Source of the DNA: PNMQ01 sp964478775
GTDB taxonomy: Bacteria; Pseudomonadota; Alphaproteobacteria; Paracaedibacterales; CAIOTO01
Assembly (NCBI GenBank): GCA_964478775.1
Contig: CAYZJC010000002.1
Coordinates: 1-64,000 of the forward strand
Length of the DNA stretch: 64,000 nt
Reading direction: 5' to 3'
Shown: positions 9,470 to 18,050 of the stretch, one piece after another
Position numbering within the stretch: the first letter of the stretch is position 1
Layout: each line of letters begins with the position of its first letter
The notes under the pieces: generated by a model
What the model saw: the letters and a program-made list of their open reading frames with translations, nothing else
Databases searched by the model: none
Told to the model about the DNA's origin: nothing
Made by a program: the position numbers and the translations under genes

Positions 9470-11623
9470 ATGACAAAACATCTTAATAACAAATCCTTTT
9501 CAATCTCACAAAAATTGTTAAGCCTTTTCACAGTTTTTGTCATTCCACTTTGTGCGCTTATTTTTTGGAATGCATCCTCCTTAAAACAAAATAAGGATGA
9601 TTTAGATTTTTTAAAGTCTGAACGCGGTGGCATTCATATTTTTAACAATTTTGTTAATTATTATGCAGATACCCTCAGAAAACTTCAGAGAAATGACAAT
9701 AAGCTGCCAAGTTTTGAAATAAATGATCAAGATGAGGACTTAAAAATAATTAAGTGGACGCCAGAACAGTTTCAAGACTTGATTAAAAACGTTCAAAAAA
9801 TGGGTTCTTCTCTTGATACACTTAATTCGATGAGTGATATAGCCGTTTCAATTGGGGCACAATCGCAGCTTTTATATGACCCTGATGCTTTTCGTTATTT
9901 ACTTATTGATATAAGCTTACAAAAAATGCCAGCCCTCATTATTTTAATCGACAATATGTTTAGAATTGTTGACACAGGGCATCCGTTAGGAACAAAGCTT
10001 ACCAATATTATTTATGCCATTTCAAAGATTAAACGCCATATGAGAATTGCTGCTGAAAATCAAGAAAACGGCAGTAAGCTTATCAACCCTATCACAGAAT
10101 CTCTTGACGCGGCCTTAGCGGAGCTCACAACTGATTTGTCAATTTTCAAAACAGAGAGCGCTATTGCGAAGGATAAACTTGTTAAATTTCAAAAAGTAGT
10201 GCATACGCAGTGGAAGGAAATGACAAACATTGTCACCACAAGACTGCAAGCCGATATTGACGCACTTGAACACAAACACACCCTGAACATATGGTCAATT
10301 ATTATTTTATCTCTCCTTACCATACTGACAAGCTATGTGATTGTTTCAATTACCATAGCCATACCCTTTAGAAATTTACTCTCACAAATAGGTTCTATCA
10401 AAGAGGACAACAAGCACCGTATTGATATGAAAGAAAACAATGAAATAGGTGTGATTGCGAATGCCTTTAATGATTTGCTTAATTCTGTACAAACCAATAT
10501 TGAAGACGCCATGAATACTATGTTTGACCATACTTTTCAAATGAAAGAAAATGAAAGAGTGAGCAAAGAAAACGATTTTGAAAATCACTTCCGAGAAGAG
10601 TTATCTCAGATTTTCAATGAGGCACGACACGGTAATTTTTCAAGACGCATAACCATTGAAGGAAAGCCAATACACCAACAAAAACTTGCTGTTAATCTTA
10701 ATGAACTACTTGAAAACTTTGAAAATGTCTTAAAAGACTTTAATAAGCTCTTTCAAAGCGTAGCGCTGGGCGATTTAACACTACGTATACAACGCCCCTA
10801 TCAAGGCATTTTGCTTGATCTTAAAGTGAATGCGAATAAAATGTGTGAAGAATTAACCTTAATGGTGCAAAAACTGTGGAGGACGAGCGAAATTTTATCA
10901 CGCATTTCACACCACATTGCCAAAACAAGCACTGAACTTTCATCACAATGTGATGAACAAGCCGTAAGCTTGCAAGCGACAACATCTGCAATTAATGAAC
11001 TCTATCAAACAGTTGTTCAAAATACCCACAACTCTAATCAAGTCTCAACAATTGCAAAGTCATCCAATAATGCCGTGATCAAGGGTGAACATGTCGCAAG
11101 TGAAGCTAAAAATGCAATGCATTCCATCGACAAGTCAGCAAAAGCGATTTTGAAAATTATTGACGTGATTGATAGCATTACCTCACAAACTAATCTGTTG
11201 GCTTTAAATGCTTCTATTGAAGCGTCTCGTGCTGGTGAAGCTGGCAAAGGGTTTGCTGTGGTGGCTCAAAAGGTGCAAACACTAGCAGAACATTCAGGCC
11301 AGTCTTCCAGCCAAATTAAAGATCTTATCATGCTCAGCAATTCGCAAGTCCAAGAAGGGGTGGAACTTGTTGAACAAACAACCCTTACCCTTGAAGGCTT
11401 AAAAGAATTTGTCGTACAAGTTGCCGACCTCCTTGGAACAATGACAGAATCAAGTGAAGAACAATGCCGAAATGTGGCTAACATCACTAGCATCATTAAA
11501 CGCCTTGACCAAATTACGCAAAGTAATGCCGTTATGTCGCAACAAACAATGGAAACAGCTGATACACTTCGAAAAGAAGCTGACAATTTAATTGTAACCA
11601 TCAAAAGCTTTAAGACAGCATAA
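9470..11623 (+). CDS. Methyl-accepting chemotaxis protein, tandem paralogue
   Basis: The 717-residue receptor has a first membrane segment at about residues 17-40 and a long periplasmic helical sensor region (about 41-265). A second segment lies at about 270-300 (WSIIILSLLTILTSYVIV). HAMP-like units cover about 300-470, including LGDLTLRIQRPYQGI. The signalling domain tip is LNASIEASRAGEAGKGFAVV at about 580-600. It is a clear paralogue of the frameshifted gene 33 bp upstream, sharing sensor and signalling parts, so the pair arose by tandem duplication. It should feed a CheA/CheW array such as the one encoded at 42.9-46.2 kb. The tip has ASRAGEAG where most receptors have AARAGEAG. No damage is seen. 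Confidence 0.93.
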   Translation: MTKHLNNKSFSISQKLLSLFTVFVIPLCALIFWNASSLKQNKDDLDFLKSERGGIHIFNNFVNYYADTLRKLQRNDNKLPSFEINDQDEDLKIIKWTPEQFQDLIKNVQKMGSSLDTLNSMSDIAVSIGAQSQLLYDPDAFRYLLIDISLQKMPALIILIDNMFRIVDTGHPLGTKLTNIIYAISKIKRHMRIAAENQENGSKLINPITESLDAALAELTTDLSIFKTESAIAKDKLVKFQKVVHTQWKEMTNIVTTRLQADIDALEHKHTLNIWSIIILSLLTILTSYVIVSITIAIPFRNLLSQIGSIKEDNKHRIDMKENNEIGVIANAFNDLLNSVQTNIEDAMNTMFDHTFQMKENERVSKENDFENHFREELSQIFNEARHGNFSRRITIEGKPIHQQKLAVNLNELLENFENVLKDFNKLFQSVALGDLTLRIQRPYQGILLDLKVNANKMCEELTLMVQKLWRTSEILSRISHHIAKTSTELSSQCDEQAVSLQATTSAINELYQTVVQNTHNSNQVSTIAKSSNNAVIKGEHVASEAKNAMHSIDKSAKAILKIIDVIDSITSQTNLLALNASIEASRAGEAGKGFAVVAQKVQTLAEHSGQSSSQIKDLIMLSNSQVQEGVELVEQTTLTLEGLKEFVVQVADLLGTMTESSEEQCRNVANITSIIKRLDQITQSNAVMSQQTMETADTLRKEADNLIVTIKSFKTA

Positions 11624-11627
11624 AGTT

Positions 11628-11654
11628 GGGCAATTTTTCCAGTTGAATTGTCCC
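11628..11654. terminator. Possible bidirectional terminator between convergent genes
   Basis: GGGCAATT and AATTGTCCC form an 8-bp stem with one bulged base across a 10-base loop. It lies between the convergent chemoreceptor and tatD genes and overlaps the tatD stop codon. The T-run is inside the loop rather than downstream, so this is a weak call. Confidence 0.3.
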
Positions 11655-12565
11655 TAATTATCCTTAAGGGTAGATATATGCGCATCAAAAAAAGATTTTG
11701 CTTTTGGAAAGAGGGTGAGATAATTCATTGTCGTTGCAGTAGCCACTTCATCAAGTGTCAACCCTTTTTCTGTCGCAACAGTTTTTGCAACAAAGGCAGT
11801 ATAGGCAGGCTCATTCGTTCTTCCACGATAAGGGTCAGGTGCTAAATAAGGTGAGTCTGTTTCAACTAACATTCGATCTAATGGCACATAACTTACAATT
11901 TCACGCAACTCAGACGCTTTTTTAAACGTAATGATACCTGAAAAAGAAATCATATACCCAAGGTCAAGGGCTGCACGTGCCAAGCTTTTATTCCCGCTAA
12001 AGCAGTGAAACACACCTGTTGTGTCAGAAAAATTTTTAATGATAGATACGGTGTCATCATCTGCATCACGTGTGTGTACAACAACCGGCATCTGACACTG
12101 CTTCGCTGCCTGTAAATGGAGTTCAAATGACTTAATTTGTAAGTCTCTAGGGCTCGTCTCATAGTAATAATCAAGCCCTGTTTCGCCAAACCCAACCACA
12201 TGGTCAAAGTCAGTATAGTATTGTAAGTGTTCAACCAAGCTGTCATATGAAGGGATGTCACCTAGCATTGTAGGATCTGTCGTATCAGCCAATGGTAATG
12301 TATGAGCGAGCGTTTCATTGGGGTGAATACCTGCTGTGCAGACTAAATTTTTATGCAGACGGCATAAGTCTAGCAAATCTTTAGTTTGAGAAAGCTGTGT
12401 GTTAATTGTCATCATAAAGCGTACACCATGTGCATTCGCATTTTGCATCACCTCATCTAAACGGCCCTCAAACTGCTCATAATTTAAATGGCAATGACTA
12501 TCCACTAATATAAACTGGTTATCTATCGGCTTTTCAAATAAAGAGTTTAAATTATTCTTCAGCAT
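11654..12565 (-). CDS. tatD: TatD-family metal-dependent hydrolase (3'-5' DNase type)
   Basis: The 303-residue TIM-barrel hydrolase shows the family metal ligands in order: VDSHCHLNY near the N-terminus (HxH), GFGETGLDYYY (Glu), PVVVHTRDADDDT (His), GVFHCFSG (His) and LVETDSPYLAPDPYRG (Asp). TatD proteins are two-metal nucleases with roles in DNA repair and RNA quality control. The last motif, with RGRTNEP, is typical of the bacterial TatD/YcfH group. A strong GAGGAAAG precedes the chosen ATG. It is often found near metG or holB, which are not here. It converges with the chemoreceptor cluster and has a gene-poor stretch upstream. Confidence 0.9.
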   Translation of the reverse strand: MLKNNLNSLFEKPIDNQFILVDSHCHLNYEQFEGRLDEVMQNANAHGVRFMMTINTQLSQTKDLLDLCRLHKNLVCTAGIHPNETLAHTLPLADTTDPTMLGDIPSYDSLVEHLQYYTDFDHVVGFGETGLDYYYETSPRDLQIKSFELHLQAAKQCQMPVVVHTRDADDDTVSIIKNFSDTTGVFHCFSGNKSLARAALDLGYMISFSGIITFKKASELREIVSYVPLDRMLVETDSPYLAPDPYRGRTNEPAYTAFVAKTVATEKGLTLDEVATATTMNYLTLFPKAKSFFDAHISTLKDN

Positions 12566-12756
12566 ATACTTCTTCTTTCCTCAGTGGCATTTTTCTCAAC
12601 ACTAAAAAGATTATATCAACTTTAACAATAAATAAAAGAAATACTCGCATACCTGGCAAAGTCTTGCTGTCAATGATTTCAGGTGATTAGCTAACGCAAT
12701 TCCCACATGCACAAAATCACTAAGCCATAGGGCATGCGATTGTAATGCCTGACGTT

Positions 12757-12843
12757 TAGCTTTTTACTTATAATCTGGTTTAGGCTTAGTTGTCTTTCAT
12801 ATCGTAATCCCTTCACTTGAGTCTCATTTCTGTAACCAAATTA
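12757..12843. repeat. Palindromic repeat element, copy A
   Basis: An element of about 87 bp bounded by inverted repeats: ACTTATAATCTGGTT on the left and GTAACCAAATTATAAG on the right, which pair with one mismatch over about 14 bases. A similar copy with the same ends and a shared TTGAGTCTCATTYCTGTAACC segment lies at 55120-55207. It could be a MITE-like remnant, the fused ends of a lost insertion sequence, or a repeated palindrome such as those of Rickettsia. Confidence 0.7.
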
Positions 12844-12848
12844 TAAGG

Positions 12849-13131
12849 GATCCGCTATATGATACCTATATCAAATGGATTTGTATTGAAGGCACTGCCA
12901 TAAAAAAACATGGGACCCCATTGGTATGGAAAAAGCCACACTTGATATGGCTTAAACTTTTTGAACATGCATAGGGTAGGTGAGGTAATTGCTGTAGAAC
13001 TGGGCTTTCAAGAGAGAGAGTTCAAGAATGAAACGGTTAAATATCAGTGAGATACTGGCCATAGCCCCCTCTGTGAAAGTAGTGAATGACTGAAATAAGC
13101 CAGGCTAACTTGTTGACTTTAATTTCACCCC
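12849..13131. other. Gene-poor stretch between palindromic repeat and rsmE
   Basis: No intact gene is visible. Several short frames are interrupted by stops. The longest plausible one is 13028-13093 on the + strand, 21 codons beginning MKRLNISEILAIAPS, which could be a relic of a larger gene. Next to the palindromic repeat it may be the debris of a mobile element, but I recognise no transposase motif. The part from 12566 to 12756 also holds nothing I can name apart from the tatD leader. Confidence 0.4.
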
Positions 13132-13875
13132 TTAATGTGAGGCAGTACTTTTCCATTGCGCTAATAAACCAAGGCCAACCAGTGCTGCTGTTTCGGCGCG
13201 TAAAATGGTGTTGCCAAGACTAATGGTATGAAGATTTGTAAACGTATGTAATAAGTCTCTTTCGGTTTTAGAAAATCCACCTTCGGGCCCTGTTATCAAA
13301 TTAATGGGTTTTTGTGTGTTAAGTGCCGAAAGTGAGGTGGTAAGGTGTGTCAAAAGGTTAGGGGAAGAGGGGCTTCTTTCAAGGGCAATAAAAGTCAGGT
13401 CTTGTGATTGATTGTAGTGTTGTAGAATATCTTGAAAGGCGTGAGGGGGAAAGAGTTGAGGGAGGTCAAGTCGTTCGCACTGTTGGGTGGAGCTTTTAAA
13501 TTGTTTTGTTATTTTACTTAAGTTAGGGGTGTACTTTTGTGCATATTGTGTAATAACGGGCACAAATTCTGTGACGCCAAGTTCCGTCCCTTTTTCATAT
13601 AGGTATGAATTCGTGTCTTGTTTTAAGGGGGCAAATATCAAACGAAAAGGGGCTTGTTCTGCTAGGGGACCGTCAATTTGTTTGGTAACGGTGCCAACAC
13701 ACTTTTGTTTGTCGATGTGTGTTAAGGTAACTTCAAATTCGCCTAGGCGTTCATTAAAGATATGAATTTTCTCACCGGTTTTTATTCTCAACACGTGTCT
13801 TAAATAATGTGCATCATCACCATCAATCACAATTTGGTTGTCATCGCTATTGAATTCACGATAAAGTCGTGTCAT
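13132..13875 (-). CDS. rsmE: 16S rRNA (uracil-1498-N3)-methyltransferase RsmE
   Basis: The enzyme methylates U1498 of 16S rRNA. From the chosen ATG it has 247 residues beginning MTRLYREF, the usual RsmE opening. An N-terminal PUA-like RNA-binding domain (DAHYLRHVLR) is followed by the SPOUT knot domain with INLITGPEGGFSKTE and LGNTILRAETAA, the SAM-binding knot motifs. The frame stays open upstream to 13998, but AGAGG six bases before 13875 and family alignment favour the shorter form. The gene is head-to-head with ubiA, and their 5' ends nearly touch, so promoters of each must lie inside the other. Confidence 0.92.
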   Translation of the reverse strand: MTRLYREFNSDDNQIVIDGDDAHYLRHVLRIKTGEKIHIFNERLGEFEVTLTHIDKQKCVGTVTKQIDGPLAEQAPFRLIFAPLKQDTNSYLYEKGTELGVTEFVPVITQYAQKYTPNLSKITKQFKSSTQQCERLDLPQLFPPHAFQDILQHYNQSQDLTFIALERSPSSPNLLTHLTTSLSALNTQKPINLITGPEGGFSKTERDLLHTFTNLHTISLGNTILRAETAALVGLGLLAQWKSTASH

Positions 13876-13906
13876 GTTCATCCTCTTACTTAATCTAGGT
13901 GTGGTT

Positions 13907-14788
13907 TTGTCAAAGACTCTTTTAGCATATATACAGCTCATGCGCCTTTCAAGGCCTATTGGTAGCATTTTATTGTGGTGGTCATGCGTATGGGGCATAC
14001 AATTTAGTTATAAGTTTAACCCAGCCTTGACATTAGTGGATGGTTTTAAGATGTTGGCCTTAACTTTTGTTGGGGCAGTAGCGGCAAGAAGTTTAGGTTG
14101 CATTATCAATGACCTGGCTGACAGAAAAATTGACTGCCATGTGGAGCGTACAAAAAACAGACCCCTAGCGTGTGGCGCGCTTAGCATGCGGCAAGCCTTT
14201 ACTGCCGCAGCCTTTACCTTATTGATATGTCTACTTGTTTGGCTGAACCTTCCTGCTCAAAGTCGAATCTGGTGTTGTATTGGTTTGGTTCTGCTGGTTG
14301 TATACCCCTTTATGAAACGTTATACGTACCATCCTCAAGTTGTGCTTGGCTTTGCATTTTCAATGGGTATACCCGTAACATTTACCGCCTTAAGTCACAC
14401 GAATCCATTTTATAATTTACCTTTGCCAGCACTCTTCTTATGTCTCACCAGCATCTGCTGGATTGTTGCCTTCGATACAATTTATGCCTTTCAAGACATT
14501 AAAGATGACGAAAGTGTGGGGGTAAAGTCAACTGCAAGAGCGTATCACAATCACCCTAAACTTGCATTGGCAATTTGGTATATGATAGGTGCGTTCGGTT
14601 TGTTGATGCACAATATGACCCTAGACCCACAGCACCATATAAGCGCTGCAGCTTTTCAAATGAACTTGATTGCATATATGAGTTGGGTGGTATTAGTGCT
14701 CTGGAAGGTCGATGTTTCAAGTCCTCAAAGCTGTTTGTTTTGGTTTAAAGCCCATGCAAAAGGTGCTGTTTGTCTTTTATTAAGTTAG
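13907..14788 (+). CDS. ubiA: 4-hydroxybenzoate polyprenyltransferase UbiA
   Basis: The membrane enzyme attaches a polyprenyl tail to 4-hydroxybenzoate in ubiquinone synthesis. It has several transmembrane helices and both prenyl-diphosphate/Mg2+ motifs: NDLADRKID (NDxxDxxxD) near residue 75 and the second Asp-rich motif QDIKDD. LMRLSRPIG at the N-terminus is typical. The frame opens at an ATG at 13874 that overlaps the rsmE start and has no ribosome-binding site. The TTG at 13907 has AGGTG six bases upstream and fits the family length, so I prefer it. An ATG at 13940 is a third option. Ubiquinone supply fits the complex I genes nearby. Confidence 0.9.
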   Translation: MSKTLLAYIQLMRLSRPIGSILLWWSCVWGIQFSYKFNPALTLVDGFKMLALTFVGAVAARSLGCIINDLADRKIDCHVERTKNRPLACGALSMRQAFTAAAFTLLICLLVWLNLPAQSRIWCCIGLVLLVVYPFMKRYTYHPQVVLGFAFSMGIPVTFTALSHTNPFYNLPLPALFLCLTSICWIVAFDTIYAFQDIKDDESVGVKSTARAYHNHPKLALAIWYMIGAFGLLMHNMTLDPQHHISAAAFQMNLIAYMSWVVLVLWKVDVSSPQSCLFWFKAHAKGAVCLLLS

Positions 14789-14834
14789 TTTTAACTTGTA
14801 TGGCCTCTTGATGCGTTTTTCGTCAAGATGCTTT

Positions 14835-15965
14835 CTAAAAGAGATGGGGAATTAAAGCATGTGCCGCATTTGTAATGGCATCAATCGTAATAGGGATTCC
14901 ATTATCGCACGCAAAACGAATATCGGCAGATAAGGGGATTGCACCCAGGAAAGGTATTTGTTTTTCCACTGCTGTTTGCTTGGCTCCTTGGGTTGAAAAC
15001 ACAGGGGTTTCATGCCCGCAATTGGGACAACAAAACATTGACATATTTTCTAGCAAACCTAAAATTGGCGTGTTGAGTTTTTTAAACATCTCACAAGCCT
15101 TTAAGGCATCTATCAAAGCCATATCTTGTGGTGTAGACACAATAATTGCACCGCTAATATCAAGCTGCTGCGCAAGTGTGAGGTGCACATCACCTGTGCC
15201 AGGTGGGGTGTCTATAATTAAAACATCAAGCGCGGATTGATGGCTCCAGTCGACTTCAAACAGGAGCTGTTGAAGTGCGCCCTGCACCATGGGGCCGCGC
15301 CATATCACAGGCTGGTCTTGATTTAATATATACCCCATCGACATTAAAGCAAGGGTATGTTTGTAGTGGGGGATAAGCCTCTTATCACTCGTAACGTCTG
15401 GCTTACTGTTAATTTGTGTCAACACACTTAAAGAGGGGCCATAAATATCAGCATCCAAGAGGCCAGTTTTAAGGCCTAAGCGACTTAAAGCAAGTGCCAG
15501 ATGATAAGCCACAGTAGATTTACCAACCCCCCCTTTGCCAGAGGCGACAACAATTGTATGGCGCACCCCAGGAATTCCTCTTTTTCCAGTATTGGATTGT
15601 GGTTCTTTTTGTGCCTCTTTAACTGGCGTCGTATTATTGACGGCTAAGGTTGCTCTTGCTTTTGTGTTTGCAAAAGGAGCTTGTGTGCCCGTAAATCCTA
15701 TATGAATTTGGTGCTCCTCATATTGAAAATGCGTGCGTAACTGTTTTGATAATTCATTTCTTATATGGTTGAGCGTGGTGATGGGTTGTTTGTCAATGTC
15801 CACCAAAATCATGACTTGTGTGGGCGTTGACGTATTATGACTATCCTCTTCTGGTAAAGTGATTTTGCAAGATGTTACCTTCAACTCTGGGCAGCTCAGT
15901 TCTATTGATAAGTCCTTAACCCATTGTTCAATTTGTGCAACAGTCCTTTGGGTTAAGCTTGGCAT
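14835..15965 (-). CDS. mrp: Mrp/NBP35-family iron-sulfur cluster carrier ATPase
   Basis: This P-loop ATPase of the Mrp/ApbC group carries and transfers Fe-S clusters. It has an N-terminal MIP18-like domain, a linker, then the deviant Walker A VASGKGGVGKST, DADIYGPS, the Walker B-type VLIIDTPPGTGD, and the CPNCG motif whose Cys pair binds a bridging cluster. Fe-S clusters are needed for complex I (nuo genes nearby) and ErpA at 31.7 kb. The frame is open upstream to 16046, overlapping popZ. The MPSLTQRTVAQIEQ start at 15965 fits the family best, and 15995 is an alternative. The gene is last in a run of minus-strand genes. Confidence 0.9.
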   Translation of the reverse strand: MPSLTQRTVAQIEQWVKDLSIELSCPELKVTSCKITLPEEDSHNTSTPTQVMILVDIDKQPITTLNHIRNELSKQLRTHFQYEEHQIHIGFTGTQAPFANTKARATLAVNNTTPVKEAQKEPQSNTGKRGIPGVRHTIVVASGKGGVGKSTVAYHLALALSRLGLKTGLLDADIYGPSLSVLTQINSKPDVTSDKRLIPHYKHTLALMSMGYILNQDQPVIWRGPMVQGALQQLLFEVDWSHQSALDVLIIDTPPGTGDVHLTLAQQLDISGAIIVSTPQDMALIDALKACEMFKKLNTPILGLLENMSMFCCPNCGHETPVFSTQGAKQTAVEKQIPFLGAIPLSADIRFACDNGIPITIDAITNAAHALIPHLF

Positions 15966-16011
15966 ATCATTCAGCTTTCTTAAGTATTTAAACATGAATT
16001 TAAAATTGTGT

Positions 16012-16818
16012 TTATTTTGAACCTTTGGTAATGCGTTCAATTTCACGCGTCACCATTGTTTCTACCATTGTTGGTAAATGATTATCTAGCCATGATTTAA
16101 TCATTGGCTTGGCAATTTCATAAAACACTTGGTCTAAGGTGAGTTTGTTTGAAATGACAGAGGTATTATCTTGTGCCAAAACAGTTTTACTTTGTTCAAC
16201 AGCACTAGACAATTTTTCAAATGAAGCCAGTGTAGATGTTAAAACAGTTTCTTCTAACAGCGATGTATCTGCATTGCTTTGAGATGTCGTCATTGTGACT
16301 TTTTCAGTTGTTTGCATAACGTTTACCCCTTGTGAAGGTGTTTGAAAATGTGCGGGTGAGGGCTGTTGTGTAGGAACGGGCGTTTGCTCAACAGGAGTTG
16401 TTTGAGAAGTTTGAGGCGCTGGTGTCGTCGGGGCCATTCCCGTTCTTGCATTGGGGTGTAACCTTACCACATCACTTTCTTTAAAGTACATATCTTGAGA
16501 AAGGGTAGATTCAATCGTACTTGGGTGGGACGAGCTTTGTGTTTTTGCCACGCCAATAGGGTTTAATAAATCATGTAAGGGGGCTGATTTCAGTGAGGGC
16601 TCAGTTGTGGCAGATTGAAACTTTGTTTCAGCCGTTGAATGCTGTGTTTGTGGGTTTGCGTAAGTGCTTTGTTGACTAAAACCATTGTAGGGCATAGAAG
16701 CTGTGGCTGGTTTTTTAGCTGCTGCTTCTTCAGGCGCTACAAATCGTCTGATAGAGGCTAAAATTTCATCCATCGTCATTTCTTGTTCAGTATTTTCATC
16801 ATTACGATATGCGCTCAT
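16012..16818 (-). CDS. popZ: Polar organizing protein PopZ (DUF2497)
   Basis: The 268-residue protein has the three-part PopZ layout. An N-terminal short helix, MTMDEILASIRRFV (about residues 14-28), binds client proteins. A Pro/Gln/Thr-rich disordered middle covers about 35-190. The conserved C-terminal assembly region has YEIAKPMIKSWLDNHLPTMV and ends in EREIERI-like sequence. In Caulobacter, PopZ forms a polar matrix that anchors the ParB-bound origin and cell-cycle regulators. The middle is less acidic than in Caulobacter. A GAGGGA motif precedes the ATG. It lies about 8 kb from the putative origin, which is suggestive but not proof of a link. Confidence 0.88.
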   Translation of the reverse strand: MSAYRNDENTEQEMTMDEILASIRRFVAPEEAAAKKPATASMPYNGFSQQSTYANPQTQHSTAETKFQSATTEPSLKSAPLHDLLNPIGVAKTQSSSHPSTIESTLSQDMYFKESDVVRLHPNARTGMAPTTPAPQTSQTTPVEQTPVPTQQPSPAHFQTPSQGVNVMQTTEKVTMTTSQSNADTSLLEETVLTSTLASFEKLSSAVEQSKTVLAQDNTSVISNKLTLDQVFYEIAKPMIKSWLDNHLPTMVETMVTREIERITKGSK

Positions 16819-16917
16819 TACATGTATCCCTCGTGAAGTTGTTTAAATTATACTACACCTAAAAGGACTTACACTTCAATTATGAAATGGTTAAGAAAAG
16901 GCTATCCATTGATTTTA

Positions 16918-17979
16918 TTATTTTTGGTCTAGCTTAAATTCAATTCTTCTATTTTTAGAACGGGCCATTTCATCAGCCCCTTTGTCTACTGTTTGAAATT
17001 CCCCAAAACCAGCCGCCACTAAGCGTTCTTGTGAAATGCCACGGCTGACTAAGTATTTAACAACGGCAATCGCCCTTGCTGAGGACAGTTCCCAGTTAGA
17101 TGGGTATTGTGAATTTTTAATTGGCAGTGAGTCGGTGTGTCCATCCACACGCAAAATCCATGAGACAGTTTTTGGAATTGTTTTTTCAATTTCTTTTAAG
17201 GCATTAACAAGGGCATCTAAACTTTTTTTACCCTGACCACCTAGGTCAGCAGAAGCTTTATCAAACAATACCTCTGACTGGAAAACGAACCTGTCACCAA
17301 CAACGCGCATATCTGTTCTGTTACCTAAAATTTTAAGTAGACGTGAGAAAAATTCTGAACGGTATTGATCTAAGGCATGCAGTTCGTTTTGTTTGTTAAG
17401 GGACGCTTCTAATTTATCAATTTTGTTGCGCAAAACCAGTTGTTGTTGGTCCCCTTGTTTTATTTGTTCAGACATACCTCTAAATTGCTCTAGGTGTTCT
17501 TGCAATGTATCATTGAAGCGCACCATGAGTTGATTCATTTTATGATTGGTATTTTGATGCGCTGTTTCAAAGATACGAACAGCTTTTAAAAGGGCTGCTA
17601 TTTTATCTTTCATTTCTTGAATTTGCTTAGGCTTTGTAAGGTCTTGTGTCAGGTTGTCTTTGTCAACAGGTACAGACAAGCTCTCTTCATAGCCTGACAA
17701 CTGATTATTAAGATCTATGACAAGATCATCTAATGATTCTGACTTTGTAAGCAAAGACTGATTGAGTGTTTTTTGATCCGTAACATTTCTTTGCAGCAGT
17801 TCAATCTCTTTTTCTAGTTCATGAACATGCTCTTCTTTTCCATTTAAAGCTTCTGTTAGGTAGAGTTGTGCGACCACAAATGTCATCAGCACGAAGACAA
17901 TAACCATTAAAACCGTTGCCAGTGCGTCAACGAACCCAGGCCAGATATCGAAAGAATGTGAAGATCTTTTATAGAACAT
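16918..17979 (-). CDS. OmpA/MotB-family peptidoglycan-binding membrane protein
   Basis: The 353-residue protein has one N-terminal transmembrane helix (WPGFVDALATVLMVIVFVLM, about residues 13-33) with an Asp near its start, as in MotB/TolR/ExbD-type stator proteins. A long coiled coil follows (about 45-200), then a C-terminal OmpA-like domain with RVDGHTDSLPI and SSARAIAVVKYLVSRGI, which binds peptidoglycan. Alphaproteobacteria commonly have such proteins beside a MotA/TolQ partner, but no partner is visible here. It may be a stator-like or envelope-anchoring protein. True flagellar MotB usually has a plug helix and WLISYADM-type sequence, so I do not assign motB. Confidence 0.82.
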   Translation of the reverse strand: MFYKRSSHSFDIWPGFVDALATVLMVIVFVLMTFVVAQLYLTEALNGKEEHVHELEKEIELLQRNVTDQKTLNQSLLTKSESLDDLVIDLNNQLSGYEESLSVPVDKDNLTQDLTKPKQIQEMKDKIAALLKAVRIFETAHQNTNHKMNQLMVRFNDTLQEHLEQFRGMSEQIKQGDQQQLVLRNKIDKLEASLNKQNELHALDQYRSEFFSRLLKILGNRTDMRVVGDRFVFQSEVLFDKASADLGGQGKKSLDALVNALKEIEKTIPKTVSWILRVDGHTDSLPIKNSQYPSNWELSSARAIAVVKYLVSRGISQERLVAAGFGEFQTVDKGADEMARSKNRRIEFKLDQK

Positions 17980-18050
17980 AAAAATATATATTTATTTCAT
18001 TAGATGTGTTAACCCACTTTCACTGTAACACATCTAATATCAATTATCTT

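Noticed and set aside
13028..13093. 21-codon frame beginning MKRLNISEILAIAPS
   Set aside because: Too short and without context. A fragment of a larger gene is possible but unsupported.
12849..13131. Degraded transposase
   Set aside because: The palindromic repeat next to it suggests mobile DNA, but no frame shows a DDE, HUH or recombinase motif.
16918..17979. Flagellar motor protein MotB
   Set aside because: The layout is alike, but the coiled coil is long, there is no MotA partner, and the membrane segment lacks the usual MotB sequence.
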